NCBI RefSeq assembly: GCF_000705555.1
Contig: NZ_JMQN01000057.1
Span: 1-64,000 of the forward strand
Origin: Marinobacterium lacunae
GTDB lineage: Bacteria; Pseudomonadota; Gammaproteobacteria; Pseudomonadales; Balneatricaceae
DNA: 64,000 nucleotides
Direction of reading: 5' to 3'
Position 1 is the stretch's first letter; every line of letters begins with the position of its first letter. This document shows positions 37,894 to 48,478 of the stretch, in pieces. A program made the translations under genes and the position numbers. The notes under the pieces were generated by a model. That model was not told where the DNA came from. It worked only from the letters and a program-made list of their open reading frames with translations, and searched no databases.

Positions 37894-40800
37894 ATGAAGA
37901 GAATGCTCATTAACGCAACTCAACCCGAAGAGTTGCGCGTGGCTCTGGTCGATGGCCAGCGCCTATTTGACCTGGACATCGAGTCCGACAGCCGCGAACA
38001 GAAAAAGGCCAACATCTATAAAGGCCGTATAACCCGAGTAGAACCAAGCCTTGAAGCGGCCTTTGTCGATTACGGCGCCGAGCGTCACGGTTTCCTCCCG
38101 CTCAAAGAGATCTCCCGCGAATACTTTAGTAAGCAGCCCGAACGCGGCCAGCGTCCCAACATCAAGGACATGGTCAAGGAAGGCACTGAAGTTATCGTTC
38201 AGGTTGATAAAGAGGAGCGCGGCAATAAAGGCGCGGCACTGACTACCTTTATCAGCCTGGCGGGCCGTTATCTGGTACTGATGCCCAACAACCCGCGTGC
38301 AGGCGGAATTTCACGTCGCATAGAAGGCGACGAGCGCACGCAGCTGAAAGAGGCGCTGGCTGGCGTCAATATTCCCGATCAGATGGGCGCTATCGTGCGC
38401 ACAGCAGGTATCGGTCGCAGCAGTGAAGAGCTGCAGTGGGACCTGGATTACCTGATCACCCTCTGGGATGCGATTACCGCAACAACCGGACGCTCTGCGC
38501 CCTTCCTGATTTACCAGGAGAGTAATGTCGTTATCCGTGCGATTCGCGACTACCTGCGTTCTGACATTGGCGAGGTACTGATCGATGATCCGATCGTTTA
38601 CGATCAGGCTCTGCTGTTCGTCCGCCAGGTAATGCCGAGCTACGAAAACCGCATCAAGCTCTACAAAGAGCAGGTTCCGCTGTTCAACCGCTTCCAGATC
38701 GAAACTCAGATCGAAACCGCATTCGAGCGCGAGGTCAAACTCCCGTCCGGCGGCTCTATCGTCATCGATCCGACCGAAGCCCTTGTCTCTATCGATATCA
38801 ACTCGGCCCGCGCCACCCGTGGCGGCGACATCGAAGAGACAGCGCTCAATACCAACCTTGAAGCCGCTGAAGAGATCGCTCGCCAGCTGCGCTTACGCGA
38901 CATCGGCGGCCTGATCGTCATCGACTTCATCGACATGACGCCGATCAAGCATCAGCGTGAGGTCGAAAAGCGTCTTGGCGATTCACTCAAGCTTGATCGC
39001 GCCCGCGTTCAGATGGGCCGCATCTCGCGCTTCGGTCTTCTTGAGATGTCACGCCAGCGACTGCGCCCCTCTCTGGCGGAGTCTCGCGGCCATGTATGCC
39101 CGCGCTGTAATGGCCAGGGTACTATCCGCGATACCGAATCCCTGGCGCTCTCGATTCTCCGACTGATCGAAGAGGAGTCCGCCAAGGATCGTACCGCGCA
39201 GATCCGCGCAATCCTGCCAGTCAGCGTCGCAACCTTCCTGCTCAACGAAAAGCGTCGCGAGGTTCACGCAATCGAGCTGCGCAATGAAGTGCAGGTTGTT
39301 ATTGTACCGAACCCGAATATGGAGACCCCGCACTACGAAGTGGTTCGCCTGCGCGATGACCACAGTGTCTCCACAACACACGATCCCAGCTATACGCTTC
39401 AGCCCGAAGCCGTTGAGGAGCAGCCCGAAGCTGTAGCTGCCCCGACAAAACGCGAAAAAGCAGCTGTTCAGGCCGTGATTCCGACTGCTCGTGCACCGCA
39501 GTCTGCAGCAGACAATACACCGGCCGAACAGGCTGAAGCAGAACCCCAGGCCCCCGCTCCCGTAACCCTCTCGTTCGGCGAGCGTGTCGTTGCGACCCTT
39601 GGCCGGCTGTTCGGAAAGAAAGCTGAAGAGCCGAAGCCCGAGCCGAAGAAGGAGAGCGAGGACGAGAAACCCGCCAAGACAAGCCGCGACAACCGCAGCC
39701 GCAATAGCCAGGGTAAATCACGCCGGCGCAGTGACGATCGTCGAGGTGATCGTGGCGAACGCGGAGACCGCCGCCGCTCCCGCGACAACGACGAGATCAT
39801 TACGATCGAGCAAGAGAAGGCGCTGCCGACAATCGGCGAAAAGAGCAACGAGGACACCGCCGATCAGGATAAAGGAGACGGCACCGGTCGCCGTCGCCGC
39901 CGTCGCAGCCGCCGTCGCAGCGACAACGACTCTGCCGCCCAGTCCGACAATCAGGATCAAGGCAACCAGAGCAAACAGGCCCTGGACGTTGACAACAGCT
40001 CAACAGACAACAAGCCCGCTGATGCTGCAGCGAGCGAAGGTGACGAAAGCCGTAGCCGCCGCCGTGGTCGCCGTCGCCGCAAAGGCGACGAACGCACAGC
40101 TCTGCGCACCCCGATAGAGGGTCAGGAAGAGATCGTAGCAACCGCCAGTGCAGACACTTCATCCAACGATGAAGAACAAACCGCTGAAGCAAAGACTGAT
40201 GTAACCAGCTCGCCCGAGACCGCTTCAGAGCAGACCGAAGCGCAGTTAGCGGCCGAACCTGAGGCAGCGACTGTCGGCGAAAGCGAAGGCAAGCTGCCGG
40301 AATCTCCCGTGGACACTCCAGCACCTGATGCAGCGGTAACCGACGTGGTTGAGGCAGAAGCGAAAGCCGAAACCGCCGATCAGGCAGCTGCTGAAACTAC
40401 AGAACGCTCAGAAGCTACGGACGGCGTCATTGCAGAAGATGATTCGACCTCTCCCGCAGAGGAGACAACCGAAGCCGTTATCGAACCGTCCGAAGCTCTC
40501 GAAAGCGAAACACGCGAAGAAGCGGTAGTGGCGGAACAAGCAGCTAAAACCAGCGAAGAAGCGGACCAGGCTGTCGCTGAGACAACTGTCGAAACTGCGA
40601 CTGTAGCCGCTGATACTGCAGAGGACGAGAAAGCGGAAGAGACTCTTGAGCAAGCTGAGCTGGAAGAAAAGCCTGCATTGACTGAAGAGCGCGCAGAACC
40701 CGCTTTAGAAACAGCGGACATCCTGCCTGTCTCGGATGAGAGCCCGACCAAGCAGCCTGAGCAGAACGAGAGCGACGCTGTCGCGACCGAAAGCGCTGAG

Positions 40801-40956
40801 CAGGAAGAAGCTGCGACCGAGGCCGCACAAGAAGAGGGACAGCCTGCACGCCGGCGCAGAAGCCGTCGCGCGCCTAACGATCCTCGAGAAGTGCGTCGCC
40901 GCCAGAATCAGACAGAGGCTGAAACCGCCGACTCCGATTCAAACAGCGAAAGCTGA
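37894..40956 (+). CDS. rne: Ribonuclease E
   Basis: This 1020-residue endonuclease is the core of the degradosome and acts in mRNA decay and rRNA/tRNA processing. The catalytic half (about 1-510) contains the S1 domain ([20 protein letters not shown]), the DNase I-like site ([20 protein letters not shown]) and the zinc link CPRCNGQG. Residues about 557-575 ([19 protein letters not shown]) form an amphipathic helix like the membrane-targeting segment. The C-terminal scaffold is disordered: Arg-rich RNA-binding patches ([40 protein letters not shown]), then about 250 residues rich in Glu, Ala and Thr, then a final basic patch. I chose ATG 37894 ([10 protein letters not shown]) as in E. coli; an in-frame ATG follows at 37903. 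Confidence 0.96.
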   Translation: MKRMLINATQPEELRVALVDGQRLFDLDIESDSREQKKANIYKGRITRVEPSLEAAFVDYGAERHGFLPLKEISREYFSKQPERGQRPNIKDMVKEGTEVIVQVDKEERGNKGAALTTFISLAGRYLVLMPNNPRAGGISRRIEGDERTQLKEALAGVNIPDQMGAIVRTAGIGRSSEELQWDLDYLITLWDAITATTGRSAPFLIYQESNVVIRAIRDYLRSDIGEVLIDDPIVYDQALLFVRQVMPSYENRIKLYKEQVPLFNRFQIETQIETAFEREVKLPSGGSIVIDPTEALVSIDINSARATRGGDIEETALNTNLEAAEEIARQLRLRDIGGLIVIDFIDMTPIKHQREVEKRLGDSLKLDRARVQMGRISRFGLLEMSRQRLRPSLAESRGHVCPRCNGQGTIRDTESLALSILRLIEEESAKDRTAQIRAILPVSVATFLLNEKRREVHAIELRNEVQVVIVPNPNMETPHYEVVRLRDDHSVSTTHDPSYTLQPEAVEEQPEAVAAPTKREKAAVQAVIPTARAPQSAADNTPAEQAEAEPQAPAPVTLSFGERVVATLGRLFGKKAEEPKPEPKKESEDEKPAKTSRDNRSRNSQGKSRRRSDDRRGDRGERGDRRRSRDNDEIITIEQEKALPTIGEKSNEDTADQDKGDGTGRRRRRRSRRRSDNDSAAQSDNQDQGNQSKQALDVDNSSTDNKPADAAASEGDESRSRRRGRRRRKGDERTALRTPIEGQEEIVATASADTSSNDEEQTAEAKTDVTSSPETASEQTEAQLAAEPEAATVGESEGKLPESPVDTPAPDAAVTDVVEAEAKAETADQAAAETTERSEATDGVIAEDDSTSPAEETTEAVIEPSEALESETREEAVVAEQAAKTSEEADQAVAETTVETATVAADTAEDEKAEETLEQAELEEKPALTEERAEPALETADILPVSDESPTKQPEQNESDAVATESAEQEEAATEAAQEEGQPARRRRSRRAPNDPREVRRRQNQTEAETADSDSNSES

Positions 40957-40972
40957 TCTCGGAAAACGCACT

Positions 40973-40999
40973 AAAAAGCCCGCCAATTGGCGGGCTTTT
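40973..40999. terminator. Bidirectional terminator between rne and murB
   Basis: GCCCGCC-AATT-GGCGGGC (40978-40995) is flanked by AAAAA on the left and TTTTA on the right. It serves both convergent genes. Confidence 0.9.
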
Positions 41000-41046
41000 A
41001 TGTTTTAACGCGTTATGCAGACAATTGAGTTAGGCTTCAGCGCTTT

Positions 41047-42060
41047 TTACGGGTAGAAGCGTGGTTCAATCTCAAGCTGCACACCGAAATGCACCTGAAT
41101 ATCCTCACTGATCATTCCCGCCAGCGCCTCTATCTGACGACGATCACCCTTACCGTAGTTGACCAATACCAGCGCCTGGTGCTCGTGGACACCAACACCC
41201 TCTTGCCGGAAACCCTTCCAGCCTCGCTGATCAATCATCCAACCCGCTGCCAACTTGAAGCCATCGCCCTCGGCGTATGCAACGATATTGGGGCATTTCG
41301 CCTTGAGCGTTTCATACTGCGACATCGAAACAACCGGATTCTTAAAAAAGCTCCCGGCGTTTCCCAGAACCACCGGATCCGGCAGTTTTTCACGCCTAAT
41401 ACGACAAACCGCATCGAATATCGCTTGCGGTGAAACCTCAAGCCCCGTCTCGATAGCATCCCGCAGCGGCTTGTATGTCACCACACATTCAGCTACACGG
41501 CTGAGCAGGAAACGGACTCGGGTAATTAAATACCGGTCATAGTGGCGCTTGAATACACTGTCTCGATAGGCAAACTCACAGTCTGCATTTTTCAGCCAAA
41601 AACAGCGGCGCTGCTGCCAGTCATAAACCTCGACAGCTTCGATTCGGTCTTTCACCTCAACGCCATAAGCACCTATATTCTGTACCGGCGCCGCCCCCAC
41701 ACAGCCAGGTATAAGCGCCATGTTTTCAAGGCCATAGATACCCTGACGCAACAGACTCTCTATCGATGAGTGCCACTCCTCTCCCGCTCCGAGCGTGACA
41801 CGCACACGATCACCGCCCAATTCTTCACACTCAATGCCAGCAATGGCGACCTGAGCGACCACGCCTGGCACCTGACGCCCGAGTACGAGATTACTCCCCC
41901 CGCCAATCAACAACAGCGGGCTGGGATTTTCGTCAAGACTGGCGTGAAGGGCGTGTATATCGTCCACCGACTCAAGACGGACGAAACGTTCGGCTATAGA
42001 GTCAAAGCCAAAGGTATTCAGTGCCTTTAGGGGAACATTCCGCTGAAACACCAGACTCAA
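41047..42060 (-). CDS. murB: UDP-N-acetylenolpyruvoylglucosamine reductase
   Basis: This 337-residue flavoprotein makes UDP-MurNAc for peptidoglycan. The N-terminal FAD-binding part starts NTFGFDSIAERF and has LIGGGSNLVL. PGCVGAAPVQNIGAYGVE and VLGNAGSFFKNPVVS (catalytic Ser) identify a type I MurB with its extra domain. The start overlaps the stop of the phosphatase gene by 4 bp. It is the last gene of the minus-strand envelope cluster that runs from exbB. Confidence 0.95.
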   Translation of the reverse strand: MSLVFQRNVPLKALNTFGFDSIAERFVRLESVDDIHALHASLDENPSPLLLIGGGSNLVLGRQVPGVVAQVAIAGIECEELGGDRVRVTLGAGEEWHSSIESLLRQGIYGLENMALIPGCVGAAPVQNIGAYGVEVKDRIEAVEVYDWQQRRCFWLKNADCEFAYRDSVFKRHYDRYLITRVRFLLSRVAECVVTYKPLRDAIETGLEVSPQAIFDAVCRIRREKLPDPVVLGNAGSFFKNPVVSMSQYETLKAKCPNIVAYAEGDGFKLAAGWMIDQRGWKGFRQEGVGVHEHQALVLVNYGKGDRRQIEALAGMISEDIQVHFGVQLEIEPRFYP

Positions 42061-42545
42061 CCGAGCAACTCCTCGCGCAAATGACCCAGAAGTCCATCTG
42101 CTGCAGCCTCAACAAGATCCAACACCTGCTCGAAGCCTTTATCTCCGCGCGTATAGTAAGGGTCCGGCACCTCGGCATTTTTCATACCGGCAAAATCAAG
42201 AAATAACCCGAGATGGCCATCAAAATCTGCGGGACAAATCGACTTCAGGTTATCCAGATTCTGCTGATCCATTGCGAGAATGTAACGGTAGCGGGAAAAA
42301 TCTGCCTGATCGACAGCCCTCGCCCTCAATCGGGAGAGGTCGTATCCCCTGCGCGCCGCGATAGCAGCGCTGCGCGAGTCCGGCGGATTGCCGACGTGAT
42401 AGGCAGCCGTTCCCGCCGAATCAACGACCAGCATCGAAGCCAGATCCTCATGCTCCTTGAGCTTTGCATCAAAAACGCCTTCGGCCGTCGGAGAGCGGCA
42501 GATGTTGCCCAGACAGACAAAGAGTACGCCCGTTTGGCTCATCAC
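42057..42545 (-). CDS. Low-molecular-weight protein-tyrosine phosphatase
   Basis: This is a 162-residue phosphatase with the signature loop C11-LGNIC-R17-S at the N-terminus and the general acid in the VPDPYY motif near residue 127. Bacterial members often regulate exopolysaccharide kinases, but no such kinase is present in the window. Its position between kdsB and murB is conserved in pseudomonads as I recall. It overlaps both neighbours by 4 bp. Confidence 0.92.
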   Translation of the reverse strand: MMSQTGVLFVCLGNICRSPTAEGVFDAKLKEHEDLASMLVVDSAGTAAYHVGNPPDSRSAAIAARRGYDLSRLRARAVDQADFSRYRYILAMDQQNLDNLKSICPADFDGHLGLFLDFAGMKNAEVPDPYYTRGDKGFEQVLDLVEAAADGLLGHLREELLG

Positions 42546-43312
42546 GCCCTCTCCAATAGCTTCTGCAGCCGTTCCAGATCTTCGGGCGTATCAACCCCAG
42601 TTGGCGGCGCTTCGAGCGCCTCCTCAACGTGTATACCAGCACCGTTATAAAGTGCACGTAACTGCTCCAGGCACTCGGTCTGTTCCACAGAGGCCGCAGG
42701 CCAGGCAACGAAGTCGTTCAGTAGCTTTACACGGTACGCATAGAGACCGATATGCCGCTGCCAATTGAAGCCTTCCGGCAGATGATCAAGCTTTTCACCT
42801 TGAGCAAGCGCGGCGTCACGCGGCCAGGGAATAGGTGCACGACTGAAGTAGAGCGCCATACCCCGGTGATTGGTGACAACCTTGACCACATTCGGATTCA
42901 TCAACGCTTCGACACTTTCGATAGGCTCAGAGAGGGTCGCGATACTGGCTTCAGGTACTGCTGCCAGATTGTGGGCCACCTGATTGATGATCCTCGGCGG
43001 AATCATCGGCTCATCACCCTGTACGTTAACAACGATATCGTCAGCGTAAAAACCGAGCGTTTTCACCACCTCCTGCAGACGATCCGTTCCAGACGGATGA
43101 TCAGGCCTCGTCATGCAGACCTCGGCTCCGAACTGGGCGGCAGCCTGGGCTATTCGCTGATCGTCCGTTGCGATGACAACGCGTTTGGCTTCGCTTTCAC
43201 AGGCACGCTCGTAGACATGCTGGATCATAGGCTTGCCAGCAAGCTGCGCCAGCGGCTTACCCGGGAAACGGCTGGATGCAAAACGAGCAGGGATAACGAT
43301 GGAAAAGCTCAT
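42542..43312 (-). CDS. kdsB: 3-deoxy-manno-octulosonate cytidylyltransferase
   Basis: This 256-residue enzyme activates Kdo with CTP for lipopolysaccharide core synthesis. [20 protein letters not shown] is the nucleotide-binding start, followed by [14 protein letters not shown] and [14 protein letters not shown] 43312 corresponds to the E. coli start; a GTG four codons upstream (43324) overlaps the preceding gene's stop. It is part of the lpxK-ycaR-kdsB operon. Confidence 0.95.
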   Translation of the reverse strand: MSFSIVIPARFASSRFPGKPLAQLAGKPMIQHVYERACESEAKRVVIATDDQRIAQAAAQFGAEVCMTRPDHPSGTDRLQEVVKTLGFYADDIVVNVQGDEPMIPPRIINQVAHNLAAVPEASIATLSEPIESVEALMNPNVVKVVTNHRGMALYFSRAPIPWPRDAALAQGEKLDHLPEGFNWQRHIGLYAYRVKLLNDFVAWPAASVEQTECLEQLRALYNGAGIHVEEALEAPPTGVDTPEDLERLQKLLERA

Positions 43313-43320
43313 GGTTGATC

Positions 43321-43512
43321 TCACTTTTTCTCAGGCAAGCGCTCTTCAGCGGTAAGGGTGCGCGCCTCGCTTTCCAGCATAACCGGAATATCGTCGCGAA
43401 TCGGGTATGCAAGTCCGCTGGTACGGCATATCAACTCATTGGTCTCGCGATTCAATTCGACCGGCGCCTTGGACACCGGACAAACAAGTATATCAAGCAG
43501 TTTCTGGTCCAT
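43321..43512 (-). CDS. ycaR: Trm112-family protein (YcaR)
   Basis: This 63-residue protein has one Cys in [13 protein letters not shown] and another in [21 protein letters not shown], matching the small Trm112/YcaR family found between lpxK and kdsB. Trm112 proteins elsewhere are activating partners of methyltransferases; the bacterial role is unclear. The usual CPxC zinc pair is reduced to one Cys (CPVS), so zinc binding may be lost. The start overlaps the lpxK stop by 1 bp. Confidence 0.88.
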   Translation of the reverse strand: MDQKLLDILVCPVSKAPVELNRETNELICRTSGLAYPIRDDIPVMLESEARTLTAEERLPEKK

Positions 43513-44504
43513 TACGGACTCCCATATTTCTGTTTCAAACTATTCAACCGGCTATCCAGCCATGACTCGAATCCATTATCGAATTGAGCCTCTACGCGCA
43601 ATGACCAGCAACCGGAAGGCGCCCAGCCTCTGCATTTAACTGCGTCTTTCTCAGTCATGATAAGCGGTAGCGCAGGACTCAGACGCAACTGCTCGTGAGA
43701 GAGTTCCGCATGATCCGCCAATGGATGTTCAATTGGATCGAAACCCAGTGCACGCAGGGTATCGAAAAAACGTGCCGGATGCCCGATACCGGCCAACGCG
43801 TGCACCTTTCGTGATTCGCTCCACTGATCGGGCGAAACCTTCTGCCCGCTGGCCAATTCAATCAGGCAAGCAGGTTTAAGACGCATCTGCGTGGCACCAT
43901 TAAAAGCAAATGCCCCTGCCCCGTTGAGTATAACGCGATCAACCTGCAATAAGCGCTCGGGAGGCTCTCGCAGCGGCCCCTCTGGCAGACATCGACCATT
44001 GCCAAGCCCGCGTCCGGCATCAATAACCGCGATCTCCACATCACGTGCCAGCGCATAATGCTGAAGACCATCATCGCTGATTACAATGTTACAGTCGCCG
44101 CTCTCAAGCAAAGCGCGCACGCCAGCCGGTCTGTCAGGGTCAATAAAGACAGGCACACCTGTGCGCTGAGCAATCAGACAAGGCTCATCTCCCCCATCAG
44201 CGACTGAGGTTTCCGGCGTGACTGGATATGGATAATAGGGTGCCTTGGCACCATACCCACGACTCACCACTCCGGGCCGGTAGCCCCTTTCTCGAAGCAT
44301 CTCGATAAGCGCCAGCGTTACCGGGGTTTTCCCGCTACCGCCGACCGTAATATTGCCTACTACGATGACAGGCACTGGCGCACGCCACTGCGCAGCTGTT
44401 TTTGACAACCGGCGCCTGGCAGAAAGAAATTGGAATAAAAGAGAAACAGGCCGCAGCAGTTTCAGCCAGCCTGCGCCCCGGTACCAGCTGTGCTCAAGCG
44501 ACAT
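43512..44504 (-). CDS. lpxK: Tetraacyldisaccharide 4'-kinase
   Basis: This 330-residue inner-membrane-associated kinase phosphorylates the lipid A disaccharide at the 4' position. The Walker A loop is [14 protein letters not shown] near residue 50. An N-terminal hydrophobic helix ([14 protein letters not shown]) anchors the protein. [19 protein letters not shown] and [12 protein letters not shown] follow. It abuts exbD (1-bp overlap). Confidence 0.95.
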   Translation of the reverse strand: MSLEHSWYRGAGWLKLLRPVSLLFQFLSARRRLSKTAAQWRAPVPVIVVGNITVGGSGKTPVTLALIEMLRERGYRPGVVSRGYGAKAPYYPYPVTPETSVADGGDEPCLIAQRTGVPVFIDPDRPAGVRALLESGDCNIVISDDGLQHYALARDVEIAVIDAGRGLGNGRCLPEGPLREPPERLLQVDRVILNGAGAFAFNGATQMRLKPACLIELASGQKVSPDQWSESRKVHALAGIGHPARFFDTLRALGFDPIEHPLADHAELSHEQLRLSPALPLIMTEKDAVKCRGWAPSGCWSLRVEAQFDNGFESWLDSRLNSLKQKYGSP

Positions 44505-44923
44505 CAGCGTGATTCCGGCACTCGGGTCGTGATACTAAGTTTTGAAAAGCCAAGCTGCCCTGCCACATCCATGGCCGTCACAACCGACTGATGCGAGGTA
44601 CTTCCGTCCGCTGTAATCACAAACGGCAGACTTCGATCATCCCCCGCTATCTTCTGAATAGCCCGTTTGAGCGTAACGGCCTGAGTATTGACCAACGGTT
44701 GTCCATTGACGCTGTAATTACCCTCGGCATTGATCACCACATCAACCGACTGCACGTCGGATTGCGCCTGAGCGGCAGACGCCTCGGGAAGGTCAACCTC
44801 CAGATGAGTTTCCTTGGTAAACGTCGTGGAAACCATAAAGAAGATCAATAGGAGAAATACCACATCGATCAAGGGCGTGAGATTAACACTCACCTCTTCT
44901 CGACGTTGACGCTGGAACCGCAT
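44504..44923 (-). CDS. exbD: Biopolymer transport protein ExbD
   Basis: This is a 139-residue stator subunit. A short cytoplasmic tail precedes one membrane helix with the proton-carrying Asp in NLTPLIDVVFLLLIFFMV, then a periplasmic domain. With ExbB it uses the proton gradient to energise a partner. No tonB or tolA lies nearby, so the partner is unknown. It lies in the operon exbB-exbD-lpxK, and the same position next to comEC/lpxK is known in pseudomonads. Confidence 0.92.
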   Translation of the reverse strand: MRFQRQRREEVSVNLTPLIDVVFLLLIFFMVSTTFTKETHLEVDLPEASAAQAQSDVQSVDVVINAEGNYSVNGQPLVNTQAVTLKRAIQKIAGDDRSLPFVITADGSTSHQSVVTAMDVAGQLGFSKLSITTRVPESR

Positions 44924-44945
44924 TCAGACCCCCACCGATCCAGAA

Positions 44946-45566
44946 TCAACGAAAATCGACATCGCGCTCACCGTGAACGATCTCTACCAGTTTTATCGAC
45001 TCCTGCTCCATTGTCAGGACGAGGGTATCGACCTTGCGCTGGAAATATCGATGTAATACGAGAGTCGGTATCGCGACTGACAGACCCGCGGCAGTGGTAA
45101 TGAGCGCTTCTGAAATACCCCCTGCCAGTACGTTGGCATTACCCGTACCCTGAATCATGATCTCAGTGAAGACCTTGATCATTCCGATAACGGTACCCAG
45201 CAGCCCCAGCAAGGGCGTTATTGCCGCGATGGTGCCAAGACTGTTTAAAAAGCGTTCAAGTTCATGGACTACCACTGTAGCGGCTTCCTGAATGCTCTCT
45301 TTCATCACTTCCCGGCCATGGGATGAGCTATTAAGGCCGGCCACAACAATCAAGCCCAGCGGGCTTTCCTGCTTGATGATGCGCATTCTTTCGGGTGTCA
45401 TCTCGCCACTGCGGACAAGCTCCCACACCTGAGCCAGCAGCCCCCTGGGCACTACGCGAGAATAGCGAAGGGTAATAAATCGTTCGGTGATGATGGCCAG
45501 CGCCAGTATTGAACTGCCGATTATCGGCACCATCAACCAGCCACCTGCCTGAATCAACTCAAACAC
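44946..45566 (-). CDS. exbB: MotA/TolQ/ExbB proton channel family protein
   Basis: This 206-residue inner-membrane protein has three helices: near residues 10-30, and two long ones near 105-130 and 150-175 (TIAAITPLLGLLGTVIGMIK and ALITTAAGLSVAIPTLVLHR). The Thr residues in these helices line the proton path with the ExbD Asp. It is first in the cluster, 22 bp before exbD and 64 bp after comEC. Confidence 0.92.
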   Translation of the reverse strand: MFELIQAGGWLMVPIIGSSILALAIITERFITLRYSRVVPRGLLAQVWELVRSGEMTPERMRIIKQESPLGLIVVAGLNSSSHGREVMKESIQEAATVVVHELERFLNSLGTIAAITPLLGLLGTVIGMIKVFTEIMIQGTGNANVLAGGISEALITTAAGLSVAIPTLVLHRYFQRKVDTLVLTMEQESIKLVEIVHGERDVDFR

Positions 45567-45630
45567 TGCGCATCCTCCTGACCTGAAGAGGCCCTACTTT
45601 ACCACAGCGCCGCCAACCCTGAGTAGGGCG

Positions 45631-47862
45631 TTAACCCGCTGTCCAGTAACGTTTTTTCACCTCTCGCCAAGCATCGCTCCGACAGGATTCCTCCGCGTGG
45701 ATAATCACAGCACCATCGGTCGCCGTATCAAGCACCTGGGCACCGGCATGGCGAACTCGATCAACCACCTCCGGCGCAGGATGGCCGAAGCGGTTAAACA
45801 TCCCGCGGCTGAAAATAACCGTCTCCGGCTTCAAGGCTTCCAACCAGAGCCCGGAGGTGGAGGTCTTGCTGCCATGATGGCCCGCAATCAGCCAATCGAC
45901 TTTCGGCAACTGAGCCCGGGCAACAAGATCACGCTCCCCAATCTCTTCGAGATCACCGGGTATCAACAGCACACAGTTACGACCTTCAACCACCACCACA
46001 CACGACTGACCGTTATCGTTCACCCTCGCACTTTTGGAGGCTTGCATGTAACGAAAGCGAACTCCTCCCATAAGGAGATCCCCCTTCTCAGCGCAGCCTT
46101 CAGCACTCATGCGCTCCTTCAGCGGCTGGCCGACCACTAGCGCTTCATAATCATATGCGCTCACATAAGCCGACAGCCCCCCGCTATGATCCAAATCGTC
46201 ATGGCTGACCACCAACTGCTCCACCCCTTCGAGATTCCGGGCGCGCAGAGACGGCGCTATTGCGGAATAGAAAGCCGCCCCCCCGCCGAAATACCCAGGC
46301 CCCAAGTCGTATATGACTCGACCATCACCGGTCTCGACCAGTACCGCCAGCCCCTGCCCCACATCGAACACAGTCGCCGTAAAATTCCCCTGAGCAGGCA
46401 ATTGAGTCTGTGATGCCAACAAAGGTGCCATCATGCAAAGCGATAGCCAGCGCCATTTGAGAGGCAACGGCAGCAGCCACCAGACGACGGCAATCACGGC
46501 CAATACCGTGGCGCCGATGCCCACCTCAGGAAGAGCCAAGTACAAGCCCAGGTCCTGACGCATCGATGCAATTACAGCCCAAAATAACTGGACTCCCCAC
46601 TCGATCAATTCAGCAGACCACTGAACCCCAGAGAGTGCAGTCGGTAGCAGGAACGGTAGTGCCATCACCAAAACCGACACGCTTGGAAGCGCGATGAAAT
46701 TCACCATCGGTGCCAGAAAACCAACCTGATGAAAAAGCACAGCTGTAATCGGCAGCATCCCGACAAACAACTGGCCTTGCATCCTCCACCATTGCGCCAT
46801 CCGGTGACGCCACTCTCCCCCTACCTGAACCAACCATATCAGGATTGCAACCGCTGCAAATGACAGCCAAGCCCCCGCTTCAACAACCGCCAGGGGCTGC
46901 ATTAGCAATACGAGTGCTAACGCAAGTCGCCATCGTTTCCACGCGCCGAACGGATGCAGCCACCACTCGCCTGCAATGAACGCAATCACCATGATCAACG
47001 CTCGCTGCACGGGAAGCCCCATACCCGCAACACCCGCATAGGCAACGCACAAAAGTAGCGACAGCACCAACCCGACGTGTCGTGCATACCTAACGTTGAA
47101 ACCGGCAAGCATCGGCAACACCAAGAGCACGCGCCCCAGGAGCAAGCCCACCCCCGCCATTACCGCCACATGCAGCCCACTTACAACAAGCAGATGAGCC
47201 GTTCCCGTTTCGCTCAACAGGCGCCACTGATCAGGCGTCAAGGCGGAGCGGTCGCCCAACGTAATGGCACGCAAGGTAGGTGCAACATCCGGCGTAAAAC
47301 ACCGGTCGATGGCATCTGCGATGTACTGACGTATAGCCGCTACAGACAGTCCTGATGCCTGTCGAGCGACAAGTTGTCTGATATAGCCGCGTGCATCGAT
47401 CGACTCACTCAAGTAACGCCTCTCGGCATCAAAAGAGGATGGGTTACTCAGACCCCGGGGAGGAAAGAGCCTTACAACCGCCTTCAGGCGGTCACCCGCT
47501 TTTAACAACTGGTGCGCATCATAATAGGACAGATGGATACGCCTTAACCGCTGCAGCCGCGGATCATCGCTGTCCACCTCAACCACACGAAGCGTAAAAC
47601 GTTGGCTGCGTGTTTTGGCGACCGGAAGTTGATCGATGATCCCTGTAATGCCCACATCGACACGAACCAGAGCATCGGGTAGACGGTGGTACAATTGCCA
47701 TCCGCCCCACAAGGCGGCCAGCAGTACCCCAAATAGAAAATGTGCGGTAATCACCCTAGCGCGGCGGATAACCGCAAGCATTGCCGCAAGAAATAGAACA
47801 GGCGTATATGAGAGATCAGGCAGCCAAGCGACTGCCAGCAATCCACTGATAAATGCGATCAT
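45631..47862 (-). CDS. comEC: DNA uptake channel ComEC/Rec2
   Basis: This 743-residue protein is a polytopic inner-membrane channel for single-stranded DNA in natural transformation. The N-terminal OB-like periplasmic part (ITGIIDQLPVAKTRSQRF) is followed by the Competence domain (TAHLLVVSGLHVAVMAGVG, GMGLPVQRALIM). The C-terminal metallo-beta-lactamase-like domain has SHDDLDHSGG and AGHHGSKTSTS. All parts are present and uninterrupted, so uptake may be possible. Other competence genes are not in the window. It is divergent from the DUF2062 gene. Confidence 0.93.
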   Translation of the reverse strand: MIAFISGLLAVAWLPDLSYTPVLFLAAMLAVIRRARVITAHFLFGVLLAALWGGWQLYHRLPDALVRVDVGITGIIDQLPVAKTRSQRFTLRVVEVDSDDPRLQRLRRIHLSYYDAHQLLKAGDRLKAVVRLFPPRGLSNPSSFDAERRYLSESIDARGYIRQLVARQASGLSVAAIRQYIADAIDRCFTPDVAPTLRAITLGDRSALTPDQWRLLSETGTAHLLVVSGLHVAVMAGVGLLLGRVLLVLPMLAGFNVRYARHVGLVLSLLLCVAYAGVAGMGLPVQRALIMVIAFIAGEWWLHPFGAWKRWRLALALVLLMQPLAVVEAGAWLSFAAVAILIWLVQVGGEWRHRMAQWWRMQGQLFVGMLPITAVLFHQVGFLAPMVNFIALPSVSVLVMALPFLLPTALSGVQWSAELIEWGVQLFWAVIASMRQDLGLYLALPEVGIGATVLAVIAVVWWLLPLPLKWRWLSLCMMAPLLASQTQLPAQGNFTATVFDVGQGLAVLVETGDGRVIYDLGPGYFGGGAAFYSAIAPSLRARNLEGVEQLVVSHDDLDHSGGLSAYVSAYDYEALVVGQPLKERMSAEGCAEKGDLLMGGVRFRYMQASKSARVNDNGQSCVVVVEGRNCVLLIPGDLEEIGERDLVARAQLPKVDWLIAGHHGSKTSTSGLWLEALKPETVIFSRGMFNRFGHPAPEVVDRVRHAGAQVLDTATDGAVIIHAEESCRSDAWREVKKRYWTAG

Positions 47863-47935
47863 CCTTGATCTTCACTGTTGGCTTACGCAATCACTGTCGG
47901 CATAATTGCCCCACAAAATGAGTGAACGCCCTAAT

Positions 47936-48478
47936 ATGCCGCGCAAAATATTCAAGAAATACATGCCGGATCAGCACAAGCTACGTGCCCACCCGTCCCT
48001 GCGCTGGCTCGGCGACCATCTTCACAACCCCAACCTCTGGCACCTGACCCGCAAATCCGTGTCACGGGCCTTTTTGGTCGGAATTTTTTGTGCGTTTCTC
48101 CCGATTCCGGGACAGATGCTGGTTGCCGCCGTGCTAGCACTTTTGATGGCAAGCAACCTCGCCGTATCCATCGGTTTGGTGTGGCTTACCAATCCCTTAA
48201 CGATGCCACCCATCTTTTACTTCACCTATCGAATCGGCGCCTGGCTTCTGGATACCCATATTCGGGATCGCATCAATTTCCACTGGGATCTGGCATCCCT
48301 CCAAACGGAAATTGCAGCGATCTGGTGGCCCTTACTGCTGGGCTCGGTCCTGACCGGCGTTGTTCTGGCACTGCTCAGCTATGTCTGCATCCAGTGGTTC
48401 TGGATCTGGCACGTCAACCACCACTGGAAGAAACGAAAGCCCGGGCGCTTTCGTCAAAAAGACGATCAGGCTGACTGA
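47936..48478 (+). CDS. DUF2062 membrane protein
   Basis: This is about 180 residues. [20 protein letters not shown] and [20 protein letters not shown] are the family's N-terminal block, followed by about three hydrophobic helices and a basic tail ([15 protein letters not shown]). Function unknown. I chose ATG 47936; ATG 47918 and TTG 47906 are alternatives. The 3' end overlaps lolD's 3' end by 13 bp, tail to tail. Confidence 0.85.
   Translation: MPRKIFKKYMPDQHKLRAHPSLRWLGDHLHNPNLWHLTRKSVSRAFLVGIFCAFLPIPGQMLVAAVLALLMASNLAVSIGLVWLTNPLTMPPIFYFTYRIGAWLLDTHIRDRINFHWDLASLQTEIAAIWWPLLLGSVLTGVVLALLSYVCIQWFWIWHVNHHWKKRKPGRFRQKDDQAD

Noticed and set aside
39584-40117. Ala/Thr-rich plus-strand frame inside rne
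   Set aside because: A shifted frame of the Arg-rich RNase E tail; low-complexity coding sequence stays open in several frames.
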